NCBI RefSeq assembly: GCF_001541095.1
Contig: NZ_LMXH01000004.1
Coordinates: forward strand, 124,001 to 188,000
Length of the DNA stretch: 64,000 nt
Direction of reading: 5' to 3'
Origin: Paenibacillus sp. FJAT-26967
GTDB taxonomy: Bacteria > Bacillota > Bacilli > Paenibacillales > NBRC-103111
The translations under genes and the position numbers were made by a program. Under the pieces are notes generated by a model, which did not search any database, was not told the DNA's origin, and saw only the letters and a program-made list of their open reading frames with translations. Shown here one piece after another: positions 1 to 8,353 of this stretch. Every line of letters begins with the position of its first letter. The first letter of the stretch is position 1.

Positions 1-1935
1 GGTACTACCCAATCCTCTTTCCGCTTGAAGGTGACACTTCCGAATCAGAGTCCGGTCGTTCAACAGCCGATGGCTCCTTCAGTTCTAACGGTAGGTCAGC
101 CTGACAGCATCTTGAATCTGGATGCGATTTTCTCTGACCCCGATCTGGACAGCACGTTGACGTACGAGGTCAGCTCAAGTGATCCGTCGGTCGCCACGGC
201 AGTTGTTGCAGGCAACCAAATGACTGTACAGGCAGTTGCTTCAGGCAATGCGGATATCACGCTTAAAGCCAGTGACGGAGAAGGAGGGGAGGTCACTTCG
301 ATATGGAAGGTGACGGTTAACGAGCCTCCGGTTATCAGTCCGATTGCCAGTCCCGTTATCTGGATGCATGAAGGAGATCAAGAACTTGATCTGACTGCCT
401 TTATATCCGATCCGGATGCGGGGGATATTCCGAATCTGTCCATTTCTGCAATCTCATCTGCTGCCGACAAGGCTTCGGTTGTGGTATCCGGCAAGAAGCT
501 GACCATCAAGCCGGAGGCGCCGGGAACCGCGCAGATCGAGCTTACGGTGAAAGACGGACGCGGCGGCAAAACGACCGCCAGCCTGACGGTCACAATCAAG
601 CAGAATAAGCCTCCGCAGATTACGGCAATCCCGGAGCAGGTTGTGAAAGTGGGCGACATCCAGAACGTCGACTTGTCGCCTTATCTGTCAGATCCGGATC
701 CGGAGGATACACAAAGCTTGACGGTTTCTATCTCCGCACAGCCGGATCAAAGCGTAGCCAGTGTGAGTATAACCGGCAAGACGTTGACCATCGTCCCTGT
801 ATCGACAGGCAAGACGTCTGTGCAGCTTACTGTAAGCGATGGCCGTGGCGGCACGGCGGCAGCCAACGTGGCGATTACAGTCAACCCGGCTAAGGTCAAC
901 GCTGCACCGTCGGCTGTAAGCATGATTTATGAGCAGGTGCTCACACCGGGAGTCACCAACGCCCGTACGTTTGACTTGAGCCAGTTGTTCAGCGACCCGG
1001 ACGGTGATCCGCTCACGTTCACGGCGGTCTCTGCCTCCGGGGCGGCAGCGGCTGCATCCGTAGCCGGCGACATGCTGACGCTGACACCAGGCACAGGAAG
1101 CGGCAGTACGAAGGTCACGATAACTGCTGACGATGGCAATGGAGGCACGGGAACTTACGAGTTAACGGTCAGGACTGCACAGCTAGTGGCGAATGGGCAG
1201 ATCAACGTGACAACCAAGCAGGGTGTCAAGGAAGCTGTAACCTACGATCTGTCTGCGCTGTTCCCGAATCAAACCAGCTTCAAAATCTACGAAGGGACAC
1301 CGGACTCCACATTTACGGGTCCGACTGAACTTAACGGCAAAACTTTGACGCTGCTAAACCCGAATCTCGGTTTGTATACCTGGGTTGTAGGTGCCGATGG
1401 CCGCGCGGCTGTTTTTCAGTTCTCTTCCAAAACGCAGGGGACACCTGAGCGGTTTTTCTCCGAATACATGGACGGCGGGGATGGAAGAATTGCTCTGGAG
1501 GTCAGCTATTCCGGCACAGGCGACCCTACCGCAGCGATGAAAGGCTATACAATCGAGGTCCATCAGTACATGAAGAAGACTCAACAGAAGAAAGTGTACT
1601 CGAAGGCTCTTTTTGAGCAATACGTGGATCCGTATATTTTTATTGATACTATCTTCTATGATGCAATGGATCTTACGAATATTACGTATTTTAATGATGA
1701 GCTCTCCATATATAATCCGAGCGAGTTTAATACCGTAGCCTTGGTGCTGAAAAGAAACGGTCAGGTCGTGGATGTACTGGGCGACCCGAATTCTACGGCT
1801 CAGTTTATGCCAAGCGGCGGAACGCTGGTACGCAAATCAGGCATTTACACCGGATCTGCCGCATTTTCCCAGTATGGGGAATGGAACACCCATCCGAAGG
1901 GATCTTATCAATATTTAGGAAGCCATACGAAGTAA
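1..1935 (+). CDS. Surface protein with four Ig/cadherin-like repeats and a C-terminal lamin-tail domain (5' partial)
   Basis: The reading frame is open to the first base, so the N-terminus, including any signal peptide, lies outside the window. The visible 644 residues hold four repeats of about 90 residues. Each carries an FSDPD or YLSDPD element and ends in a DGxGG motif followed by a beta strand, as in Ca-binding cadherin/Ig-like modules of secreted proteins. After a linker the last 170 residues match the lamin-tail domain pattern: FFSEYMDG near the start, VVDVLGD, GGTLVRKSG and a final YLGSHT. This domain is common at the C-terminus of extracellular Paenibacillus proteins, often with nucleases or hydrolases. 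No LPXTG or SLH anchor is seen. The catalytic part, if any, is upstream and unknown. An intrinsic terminator follows the stop. Confidence 0.8.
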   Translation, partial: GTTQSSFRLKVTLPNQSPVVQQPMAPSVLTVGQPDSILNLDAIFSDPDLDSTLTYEVSSSDPSVATAVVAGNQMTVQAVASGNADITLKASDGEGGEVTSIWKVTVNEPPVISPIASPVIWMHEGDQELDLTAFISDPDAGDIPNLSISAISSAADKASVVVSGKKLTIKPEAPGTAQIELTVKDGRGGKTTASLTVTIKQNKPPQITAIPEQVVKVGDIQNVDLSPYLSDPDPEDTQSLTVSISAQPDQSVASVSITGKTLTIVPVSTGKTSVQLTVSDGRGGTAAANVAITVNPAKVNAAPSAVSMIYEQVLTPGVTNARTFDLSQLFSDPDGDPLTFTAVSASGAAAAASVAGDMLTLTPGTGSGSTKVTITADDGNGGTGTYELTVRTAQLVANGQINVTTKQGVKEAVTYDLSALFPNQTSFKIYEGTPDSTFTGPTELNGKTLTLLNPNLGLYTWVVGADGRAAVFQFSSKTQGTPERFFSEYMDGGDGRIALEVSYSGTGDPTAAMKGYTIEVHQYMKKTQQKKVYSKALFEQYVDPYIFIDTIFYDAMDLTNITYFNDELSIYNPSEFNTVALVLKRNGQVVDVLGDPNSTAQFMPSGGTLVRKSGIYTGSAAFSQYGEWNTHPKGSYQYLGSHTK

Positions 1936-1951
1936 GAATGAGCAGAGCTTC

Positions 1952-2005
1952 AGCTCCTGAAAGGCACTGGGTCCAACGGCCCGGCTCCTTTTAGGAGCTT
2001 TTTTA
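1952..2005 (+). terminator. Intrinsic terminator of the surface protein gene
   Basis: AGCTCCTGAAAGG at 1952 pairs with CCTTTTAGGAGCT at 1987, followed by a run of T. Confidence 0.85.
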
Positions 2006-2145
2006 TTGAGTGCAGAGAGAACTTGTTATAAAAAGAATGAAATGTGTATCGAAGTGCACTAAGCTTTTAGCCGGCTTTGTGAATGACAAACCTATTCATG
2101 GGGATAATTACAATATAAAAATAGCACTTGAATACCCGAAAAGTG

Positions 2146-2174
2146 TTATGATCATAAGTGACACCAAAAGGTGT
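2146..2174 (+). promoter_or_regulatory. Palindromes upstream of the SRPBCC-ArsR pair
   Basis: TTATGATCATAA (2146-2157) is a perfect palindrome. It abuts a second inverted repeat, ACACC-AAAA-GGTGT (2161-2174). Both lie just before the ribosome binding site at 2186. ArsR-family repressors bind AT-rich dyads of this kind, so this is a likely autoregulatory operator. I could not place a good -35/-10 pair. Confidence 0.45.
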
Positions 2175-2199
2175 TATAAAAGCTCTGGAGGTATGAAAT

Positions 2200-2622
2200 A
2201 TGCAAACACAGGGAGCAATGCCGGAAATCCGTAAGACCATTGTCATCCAGGCTCCGATTGAAAAAGTGTGGCAAGCTGTATCCACATCCGAAGGAATTGC
2301 CGGTTGGTGGATGCCAAGTACGTTTAAGCCTATTGTAGGCCATGAGTTTATCCTCCATGCAGGACCATACGGCGATTCGCCTTGCAAAGTAACGGAAATC
2401 GATCCTCCGAACCGCGTCGGTTTTGACTGGGGAAAGGATTGGCACCTTGCTTTTGAACTGAGAAGTTTAGATGGTAAAACGGAATTCACTCTGATTCATT
2501 CGGGCTGGGATGCTGGCCAAGTTACAGAATTTGGTCAGCCGCATTCGGTCGTTCGCGGATTTATGGACGGCGGATGGGATCGAATCGTCCAAGAGAAGCT
2601 GCCTTCTTACCTTGAGGCTTAA
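2200..2622 (+). CDS. SRPBCC (AHSA1-like, START-fold) domain protein
   Basis: 140 residues, a single helix-grip START-fold domain of the activator-of-Hsp90-ATPase-homologue type. It opens with the family pattern of a beta strand (IRKTIVIQAPIEKVWQAVS) then GWW, and ends with the long C-terminal helix containing GFMDGGWDRIVQEKL. Such proteins bind a hydrophobic ligand in a cavity; the ligand cannot be read from sequence. The start is fixed by TGGAGG at 2186-2191. Five bases separate it from an ArsR gene. This SRPBCC-ArsR pairing is widespread in Firmicutes, where the regulator usually controls the SRPBCC gene. Cytoplasmic; no signal peptide. Confidence 0.85.
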   Translation: MQTQGAMPEIRKTIVIQAPIEKVWQAVSTSEGIAGWWMPSTFKPIVGHEFILHAGPYGDSPCKVTEIDPPNRVGFDWGKDWHLAFELRSLDGKTEFTLIHSGWDAGQVTEFGQPHSVVRGFMDGGWDRIVQEKLPSYLEA

Positions 2623-2627
2623 CATTC

Positions 2628-2960
2628 ATGCCTGATCAAGAGATCCAGCACGATGTATTTCAGGCAATTTCCGATTCCAGCCGCCGCAGGCTTTTGCGGT
2701 TACTCGCAGATGCTGACAAGGAAATGGCGATTGCCGAGATTACAGAGTACTTTACTATAAGCCGGACGGCTGTAAACAAGCATCTGCATATTCTTTCGGA
2801 GGCTGGCCTTGTCAGCAGCCGCCGGGTCGGGCGGGAAACCCGATACAAACTTCAGCCCGAACCCTTGGCCGAGCTGAAGCAATGGTTTTCTTTCTTCGAA
2901 CAGTATTGGGAAAACAAGCTGCTTACTCTTAAAGAATTTGTAGAGGCGGATAACGAGTAG
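2628..2960 (+). CDS. ArsR-family winged-helix transcriptional regulator
   Basis: 110 residues. The winged-helix core runs from FQAISDSSRRRLLRLL through the recognition helix ISRTAVNKHLHIL to the wing RRVGRETRYKL, the standard ArsR/SmtB order. No metal-binding CxC or DxHx10HxxE motif is visible, so it is probably not a metal sensor but of the SRPBCC-linked subgroup. The C-terminal tail (WFSFFEQYWENKLLTLKEFV) is typical of that subgroup. It is translated from a GAGG inside the end of the preceding gene and presumably co-transcribed with it, acting at the palindromes near 2146-2174. Confidence 0.88.
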   Translation: MPDQEIQHDVFQAISDSSRRRLLRLLADADKEMAIAEITEYFTISRTAVNKHLHILSEAGLVSSRRVGRETRYKLQPEPLAELKQWFSFFEQYWENKLLTLKEFVEADNE

Positions 2961-2996
2961 TTCGAAACCGGCCGGTAGAACTGCTCGATTTTTTTT
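2954..2996 (+). terminator. Intrinsic terminator after the ArsR gene
   Basis: CGAGTAGTTC at 2954 pairs with GAACTGCTCG at 2978 (one wobble) and is followed by eight T. The stem begins inside the ArsR stop region. Confidence 0.85.
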
Positions 2997-3027
2997 ATAA
3001 AAATTAAAGACTGGAGGACATGAAAAC

Positions 3028-3369
3028 ATGTCTACTTTACCAAATTGCCCGGAATGTCATTCTACTTATACTTACGAGGATGGAAGTTTGCTAGTGTGTC
3101 CGGAATGTGCGCATGAATGGAGTCTGGCATCGGAAGCCGAACACAATGATAGCGACAAGGTCATCAAGGATGCAAATGGAAATATCTTAAACGATGGCGA
3201 CTCTGTAAGCATCATCAAAGATCTTAAAGTAAAAGGAAGCTCATCTGTCCTGAAGATTGGTACAAAGGTGAAGAACATCCGGTTAGTTGAGGGAGACCAT
3301 GACATTGATTGTAAAATTGATGGTTTTGGAGCTATGAAGTTAAAATCGGAGTTTGTTAAGAAGGTTTAA
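3028..3369 (+). CDS. yjdM: YjdM/PhnA-family zinc-ribbon protein
   Basis: 113 residues, the usual length of the family once called PhnA (alkylphosphonate utilisation operon protein). An N-terminal zinc ribbon has Cys7-x2-Cys10 and Cys24-x2-Cys27. The C-terminal domain contains the family signatures [13 protein letters not shown] and [19 protein letters not shown]. Despite the old name, the family is not the phosphonoacetate hydrolase and its biochemical role is not settled. A strong CTGGAGGA lies upstream of the ATG. It is monocistronic between two terminators. Confidence 0.92.
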   Translation: MSTLPNCPECHSTYTYEDGSLLVCPECAHEWSLASEAEHNDSDKVIKDANGNILNDGDSVSIIKDLKVKGSSSVLKIGTKVKNIRLVEGDHDIDCKIDGFGAMKLKSEFVKKV

Positions 3370-3450
3370 ACTGGTTGCAAAGAGATTTGAGTGGGACTAC
3401 ATGTTATCGAGTAGATACACGTCGCGATGGTTGAATAAAAGGGTAAAATG

Positions 3451-3485
3451 AAAGCCACTCCTTCGTTAAGGAATGGCTTCTTTTA
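3451..3485 (+). terminator. Terminator between yjdM and the convergent coiled-coil gene
   Basis: AAAGCCACTCCTT pairs across CGTT with AAGGAATGGCTTC, followed by TTTTAT. The hairpin could serve both converging genes. Confidence 0.75.
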
Positions 3486-3509
3486 TATTGCGTATGTAAG
3501 TGTGGAAAC

Positions 3510-4151
3510 TTAAGCCTCAACCTTCTTATCCTCTGACTCATCATTTAATTCACTCATGGATTCCCCGATAGATTGATTTAAATTACGGATTCTATTTTTT
3601 AGCTCTGCAAGTTCCGTGCGTTTGAATTTGGAAGCCCCGCCACGGTTCTCATCTATTTTTATTTCAGATTCCAGCACTTCTGTTTGTCTCTCCATGCGAG
3701 CTTTAATTGAAGAAGAAGTCTTTATTTGGGTTAAATTATTGCTTGAAGAGACAACCGAATGAAGCCGTTCAGTCTGTACTTCCTCTTCGGATTTTGGAGA
3801 GGAGTCATCCTTTTTAGCCTTGGGGTCATTTAATTTACTCCGTTCCAGCAGGGTTTTAGAGATCTGCTCATCAATACTTTGAAGCTGTACTTCATATGAT
3901 TCGAGCTGTGATTGGATGCTCTCCAAGGTTCCGCCTTTTTCAAGAGTGCTTCCTATAAGCTTGGTCCTAATATCGATAATCTTTTGTTTCTGTTTCATCA
4001 AAGAATCAACAGCTCTGCCAAATGGACTTATGGAGACGGAGTCTTTTTTTTCTTTCTGATTTCCAGCCGGCGATATACCGTTATTGTAGTTAAGACTCTG
4101 ATTAACATGTTGCAGGTTAAATCGCTCGTTTGTGTGTGCACCTATACGCAT
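3510..4151 (-). CDS. Hypothetical coiled-coil protein
   Basis: 213 residues, not recognised. The N-terminal 35 residues are polar and Asn-rich with no signal peptide. They are followed by a motif (SVSISPFGRAVDSLMKQKQKI) resembling the N-termini of Bacillus proteins with flagellin- or hook-like leaders. The rest is long amphipathic helix with heptad character at about 45-110 and 150-213, separated by a Lys/Ser/Glu-rich linker (KAKKDDSSPKSEEE). The composition suits a soluble or structural coiled coil. The start is supported by AAGGAG seven bases upstream of the ATG. It stands alone, convergent with yjdM. No function is proposed. Confidence 0.7.
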   Translation of the reverse strand: MRIGAHTNERFNLQHVNQSLNYNNGISPAGNQKEKKDSVSISPFGRAVDSLMKQKQKIIDIRTKLIGSTLEKGGTLESIQSQLESYEVQLQSIDEQISKTLLERSKLNDPKAKKDDSSPKSEEEVQTERLHSVVSSSNNLTQIKTSSSIKARMERQTEVLESEIKIDENRGGASKFKRTELAELKNRIRNLNQSIGESMSELNDESEDKKVEA

Positions 4152-4495
4152 TTATATGTCTCCTTATTCTGATTAAATTGTTCTGTGCGTTTTTGTTTCC
4201 TATAAATGATATCGGCATGAATATAAAATTAGAATAGTGGAAGCTGCAGTGTTAGTCGCCCAATGAATTGAAGCAAAGAAGCCTAAAGGGGTAACGGCAC
4301 TACCGTACTGGATACGGGGAGGATCGTTTTTGTGGCAGGCCCTCACGTATTCCCGCAAGAGTATGATTTGTGCCTTTATGAGTACATTTTTGGCAGGATG
4401 AAAGAGCAGCAGCGGCGAATCCAGTAGAGTCTTAATAGGTTCTTAATTGGTTCGCCGTATGAGACTTACGACCACAATCACCAGGGAGATTAATC
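4152..4495. other. Intergenic leader region before the c-di-GMP enzyme
   Basis: 344 bases without a gene. It must hold the divergent promoters of the coiled-coil gene and the MHYT gene. A GC-rich stretch around 4262-4330 has fragments reminiscent of a c-di-GMP-I riboswitch, but the conserved core is absent. No terminator or convincing -35/-10 pair was found. Confidence 0.4.
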
Positions 4496-6904
4496 ATGGA
4501 ACATTTGCACGGAACCTATAACAGTTGGCTTGTAGGATTGTCGTTTCTGATTGCGGTGACTGCCGCCTACTCGGCTCTTGATTTGGCAGAGAGAGTCAGT
4601 ACAGCAAAAGGCCGCGCCCGCCCGGTCTGGTTACTGTGCGGCGCAATATCGATGGGTCTGGGTATATGGTCGATGCACTTTGTTGGCATGCTTGCGTATT
4701 CTCTGCCGCTGGAAGTTTCCTATGAAATCGATTATGTGCTGCTCTCGATTCTGCTGGCGGTCTCCGTCTCCGCAATCGCCTTGTATGTAGTTGGGCAAAG
4801 CGAGATGGGGATGAAGCACCTGCTCATTGGTGGAACCTTGATGGCCGCCGGGATCAGCGGGATGCATTATATCGGTATGGCCGCTATGGTCGTGAACATT
4901 GAATATAATCCGAAGGTGGTCCTGCTATCTGTTCTTATTGCGGCAGCGGCCTCCTTCGCGGCACTCTGGCTGTTGTTCTATTTCCGCAAGAAACATACGG
5001 GACATATCGGGCTATATAAATTGTGCAGCGGCCTCATTATGGGCGCGGCTATTGCAGGCATGCACTATACAGGTATGGCAGCGGCGCGCTTCTATCCCAA
5101 AGATATTACACGGGTCTCACAGGACCTGCTGTTCGATTCAAAAGTGCTCGCTTACGCGATTGCAGCGGGGACGCTGGTTCTGCTTGGTATGACGCTGCTC
5201 GGGATTTTGGTGAACAAGCGGTTGTCGCAAAAGGACCTGGCTTTGCAGGAGCACGAACGATGGTACCGGTCCTTGTATGAAAATAATTCCGATGGGATTA
5301 TTTCGGTCGATACCGGGGGCCGGATTATCGGCTTTAATCCGGCCGTTACGCAAATGACGGGGCTTAACGAATCGGATTACATGCAAGGGCATATCTCCGC
5401 ACTCGGGTTAAGCTTGCCGGAGGAAGAGAAGGGGAACACCAGACATGAGACCGCGCTGGTACGGTCTTCCGGTGAGAAGATCGAGCTGGCGATCCTTAAT
5501 GTCCCTGTAGAAATTGAGGGAAAACGGGTTGGCAATCATATTATAGCTAAAGATATTACGGAGGAGAAACGTTCCAAAGAACGGATCCGCCATCTGGCTT
5601 ATCACGATGAATTGACGGACTTGCCCAACCGGCGCCACTTTAACGACAAGCTTGTACAAAGAATCTCCCTGCCGGATTCGGAGGCGGAGCCGTTTGCCGT
5701 CCTGATGGTGGACATCGACAGGTTCAAATTCATTAATGACAGCCTGGGACACACCTATGGGGATTTGTTCCTGCAGATGGTAAGTGAGCGGATGCGGCAG
5801 AGCATCGAAGGCAGCGGAGTGTTCCTGGCCCGGATGGGCGGGGATGAGTTTACTTTTATAAGTCCTATCCGCACCCCCGGGGAAGAACCTGCCGAGCTGA
5901 TCGGGCAGATTATCCAGTCCCTTCAAGCACCTTACCGGTTAAAAGATAATGATTTCTACGTTACGGCAAGTATAGGAATCGCTCTATATCCCGAGCATGG
6001 CAAGGACCCGGTGCAGCTTCTTAAAAATGCGGACACCGCTATGTACGAAGTTAAGAAGAGGGAGAAGAACGGCCATCTTCTTTTTTCCAATGAACTGGAT
6101 AAACGGATATTGGAGAGGTTAGAGCTGGAAAATGATCTGCGTAAAGCGGTACAGAGACAAGAGCTGGTTCTCCATTACCAGCCTCAGATAAGTACCAAGA
6201 ACAGCCGGATGATTGGAGTCGAGGCGCTGGTACGCTGGGATCACCCGCAGAGAGGGATGATCTCCCCCGTGGTCTTTGTACCGATTGCCGAAGAGTCCGG
6301 TATGATTCTGGAGATCGGCACATGGGTTCTGCGCGAAGCTTGCCTGCAAATGAGGCGGTGGCATCAAGCGGGGGGGCCGCTAATTCCGGTCTCTGTCAAT
6401 TTATCCGCGCAGCAGTTTCATCATTCCAACCTCGTGGATGCCGTTAAAAGCATTTTGCTGGAGACAGGTCTTCAGCCGCAATATCTGGAGCTGGAGATTA
6501 CCGAAGGCATGATGATGGATCATGCGGTTTCCAGCGCTATTTTACAGGAAATATCGGAACTGGGGGTCCGCATCAGTCTGGATGACTTCGGTACCGGGTA
6601 CAGCTCGCTCAGTTATCTCAAGCAATTTCCTATCCATAAGCTCAAAATCGACCGTTCTTTCATTACAGATATCACAAACAATTCGAGTGATCAGGCGATT
6701 GTAGCCACCATTATCTCCATGGCGAACCATCTCAAGCTGGATGTCATTGCCGAAGGCATCGAGACGAAGGATCAACTGGATATTCTAACGGAGAAGGAAT
6801 GCCGGGAAATTCAAGGGTATTACTTTAGCAAGCCCCTTCCGGCAGACGAGGTCGAAGAGAGCTTCTTTGTCCCCCAAAGAATTCCTGGTATAACGAGTAT
6901 CTGA
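4496..6904 (+). CDS. MHYT-PAS-GGDEF-EAL cyclic di-GMP turnover protein
   Basis: 802 residues with the domain order of B. subtilis YkoW (DgcW). The integral-membrane MHYT sensor covers residues 1-240, about seven helices. It has the three repeated motifs MHFVGM, MHYIGM and MHYTGM, thought to bind a metal and sense a diatomic gas or redox state. A PAS domain follows (about 255-360). The GGDEF domain has an intact GGDEF at 448-452. The EAL domain has E576-A-L and DDFGTGYSSL near 695. Both active-site motifs look intact, so it could make and break c-di-GMP. An RxxD inhibitory site is not evident just before GGDEF. The exopolysaccharide operon at 39-47.7 kb encodes a c-di-GMP receptor and is a plausible target. 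Confidence 0.93.
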   Translation: MEHLHGTYNSWLVGLSFLIAVTAAYSALDLAERVSTAKGRARPVWLLCGAISMGLGIWSMHFVGMLAYSLPLEVSYEIDYVLLSILLAVSVSAIALYVVGQSEMGMKHLLIGGTLMAAGISGMHYIGMAAMVVNIEYNPKVVLLSVLIAAAASFAALWLLFYFRKKHTGHIGLYKLCSGLIMGAAIAGMHYTGMAAARFYPKDITRVSQDLLFDSKVLAYAIAAGTLVLLGMTLLGILVNKRLSQKDLALQEHERWYRSLYENNSDGIISVDTGGRIIGFNPAVTQMTGLNESDYMQGHISALGLSLPEEEKGNTRHETALVRSSGEKIELAILNVPVEIEGKRVGNHIIAKDITEEKRSKERIRHLAYHDELTDLPNRRHFNDKLVQRISLPDSEAEPFAVLMVDIDRFKFINDSLGHTYGDLFLQMVSERMRQSIEGSGVFLARMGGDEFTFISPIRTPGEEPAELIGQIIQSLQAPYRLKDNDFYVTASIGIALYPEHGKDPVQLLKNADTAMYEVKKREKNGHLLFSNELDKRILERLELENDLRKAVQRQELVLHYQPQISTKNSRMIGVEALVRWDHPQRGMISPVVFVPIAEESGMILEIGTWVLREACLQMRRWHQAGGPLIPVSVNLSAQQFHHSNLVDAVKSILLETGLQPQYLELEITEGMMMDHAVSSAILQEISELGVRISLDDFGTGYSSLSYLKQFPIHKLKIDRSFITDITNNSSDQAIVATIISMANHLKLDVIAEGIETKDQLDILTEKECREIQGYYFSKPLPADEVEESFFVPQRIPGITSI

Positions 6905-6977
6905 TGCGTGAGGGCAGGAGCGTTAGACACAGCTGTAGTGATCTGCCGCAGAGGATCTATATTTAAATGATTAGATG

Positions 6978-7009
6978 AACAGCATCTGGACTAAAGGATG
7001 CTGTTTTTT
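6978..7009 (+). terminator. Terminator of the MHYT-GGDEF-EAL gene
   Basis: AACAGCATC pairs with GATGCTGTT, followed by TTTT. Confidence 0.85.
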
Positions 7010-7193
7010 GTCCTGCCTCCTAAATATTCCATTGTAAACCGAAATTTCTTTTTATGAAAAATTACTTTTACAAATATTTAAAGGTACTTGAAAAAAATAA
7101 GCGAAGGGGTCAAAATAAAGACATCCGTTTGGATAGGATTTGTGTACTAAACGGCTGTCAGGAACAGACTATTAGAAGTAGAGGTGAAGATAA

Positions 7194-8255
7194 ATGGAGA
7201 TAGGAATAAGCACGTTTGTAGAAACTTCGCCGGATGTTCAAACCGGAGAGGTAATGAGTCATGCACAGCGGCTCCGCGAGGTGGTCGAGGAAATTGTACT
7301 TGCCGATCAGGTAGGTTTGGATGTATATGGCGTAGGTGAACATCACCGCAAAGATTATGCGGCGTCCTCACCGGCAGTCGTACTGGCCGCGGCCGCATCC
7401 CAGACGCAGCGAATCCGGCTGACGAGTGCGGTTACGGTGCTTTCTTCTGCCGATCCGGTGCGGGTATTCCAGGATTTCGCTACACTCGACGGAATTTCGA
7501 ATGGGCGGGCTGAGATTATGGCGGGCCGTGGTTCTTTTATCGAATCATTCCCCCTCTTTGGTTATGATTTGAATGACTACGATGAGCTGTTCGATGAGAA
7601 GCTGGAATTGCTGCTGAAAATCCGGGAGTCGGAGAAAGTGACATGGAAGGGCGGTCATCGGCCTGCGATTCAACAATTGGGGGTGTATCCGCGTCCGGTT
7701 CAGAATCCTTTACCCGTGTGGATTGGCAGCGGGGGAAATCAGGAATCGGTCATCCGCGCAGGCCTGCTCGGACTGCCGCTTGTGCTGGCGATTATCGGAG
7801 GAAGCCCGCTGCAGTTTGCCCCGCTGGTACAGCTGTATAAGAGAGCGGCTGCTCACGCAGGCCATGACGCCTCCAAGCTGCCCGTAGCGTCCCACTCGCA
7901 CGGTTTCATTGCCGAGGATGCCCAGATTGCGGCGGATAAGTTCTTCCTCCCCACCCAGGCAAGTATGAATGCGATCGGGCGGGAGCGGGGCTGGGGGCAT
8001 TATGACCGCTCCAGTTACGATGCCGCGCGGAGCTTTGAAGGAGCGCTGTACGTTGGTGATCCGCAGACCGTGGCGCAGAAGATCATTCACCTCCGCAAAC
8101 ACGTAGGCATCACCCGCTTTATGCTGCATGTACCGCTGGGCACGATGCCTCATGAAGATGTTATGAGAGCCATTGAGCTGCTGGGTACAGAGGTGGCGCC
8201 GAAGGTTCGGGATGAGATAGCCAGATGGGAAGCCGAGAACGAAGCGAAGTCATAA
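7194..8255 (+). CDS. LLM-class (bacterial luciferase-like) flavin-dependent oxidoreductase
   Basis: 353 residues, a complete TIM-barrel luciferase-like monooxygenase. Family marks are GEHHRKDYAASSPAVVLAAAA near residue 45, then SAVTVLSSADPVRVFQDFATLD and GRAEIMAGRGSFIESFPLFGYD, which form the FMN-binding face. The ending VAQKIIHLRKHVGITRFMLHV is typical. Members oxidise small substrates using reduced FMN or F420; the substrate cannot be predicted. AGAGGTGA lies seven bases upstream of the ATG. It is a single gene, convergent with an EamA transporter and sharing a bidirectional hairpin with it. Confidence 0.9.
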   Translation: MEIGISTFVETSPDVQTGEVMSHAQRLREVVEEIVLADQVGLDVYGVGEHHRKDYAASSPAVVLAAAASQTQRIRLTSAVTVLSSADPVRVFQDFATLDGISNGRAEIMAGRGSFIESFPLFGYDLNDYDELFDEKLELLLKIRESEKVTWKGGHRPAIQQLGVYPRPVQNPLPVWIGSGGNQESVIRAGLLGLPLVLAIIGGSPLQFAPLVQLYKRAAAHAGHDASKLPVASHSHGFIAEDAQIAADKFFLPTQASMNAIGRERGWGHYDRSSYDAARSFEGALYVGDPQTVAQKIIHLRKHVGITRFMLHVPLGTMPHEDVMRAIELLGTEVAPKVRDEIARWEAENEAKS

Positions 8256-8322
8256 AACGGGCGTGTCCCTGAGCAATTGTGCTCCACCGCATATGAATAT
8301 ATATTTCAATGTTCACAGCCCA

Positions 8323-8353
8323 AAGACTGCCCTCTAACTTACGGGGCAGTCTT
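8323..8353. terminator. Shared bidirectional terminator
   Basis: AAGACTGCCC at 8323 pairs with GGGCAGTCTT at 8344. The stop codon of the convergent EamA gene lies in the loop. T-rich flanks occur on both sides. Confidence 0.7.

Noticed and set aside
4255-4335. c-di-GMP-I riboswitch as a called feature
   Set aside because: Short similarities only; the GGGCAAACC core and the tetraloop receptor are not found, so it is listed as a weak observation and not as a riboswitch.
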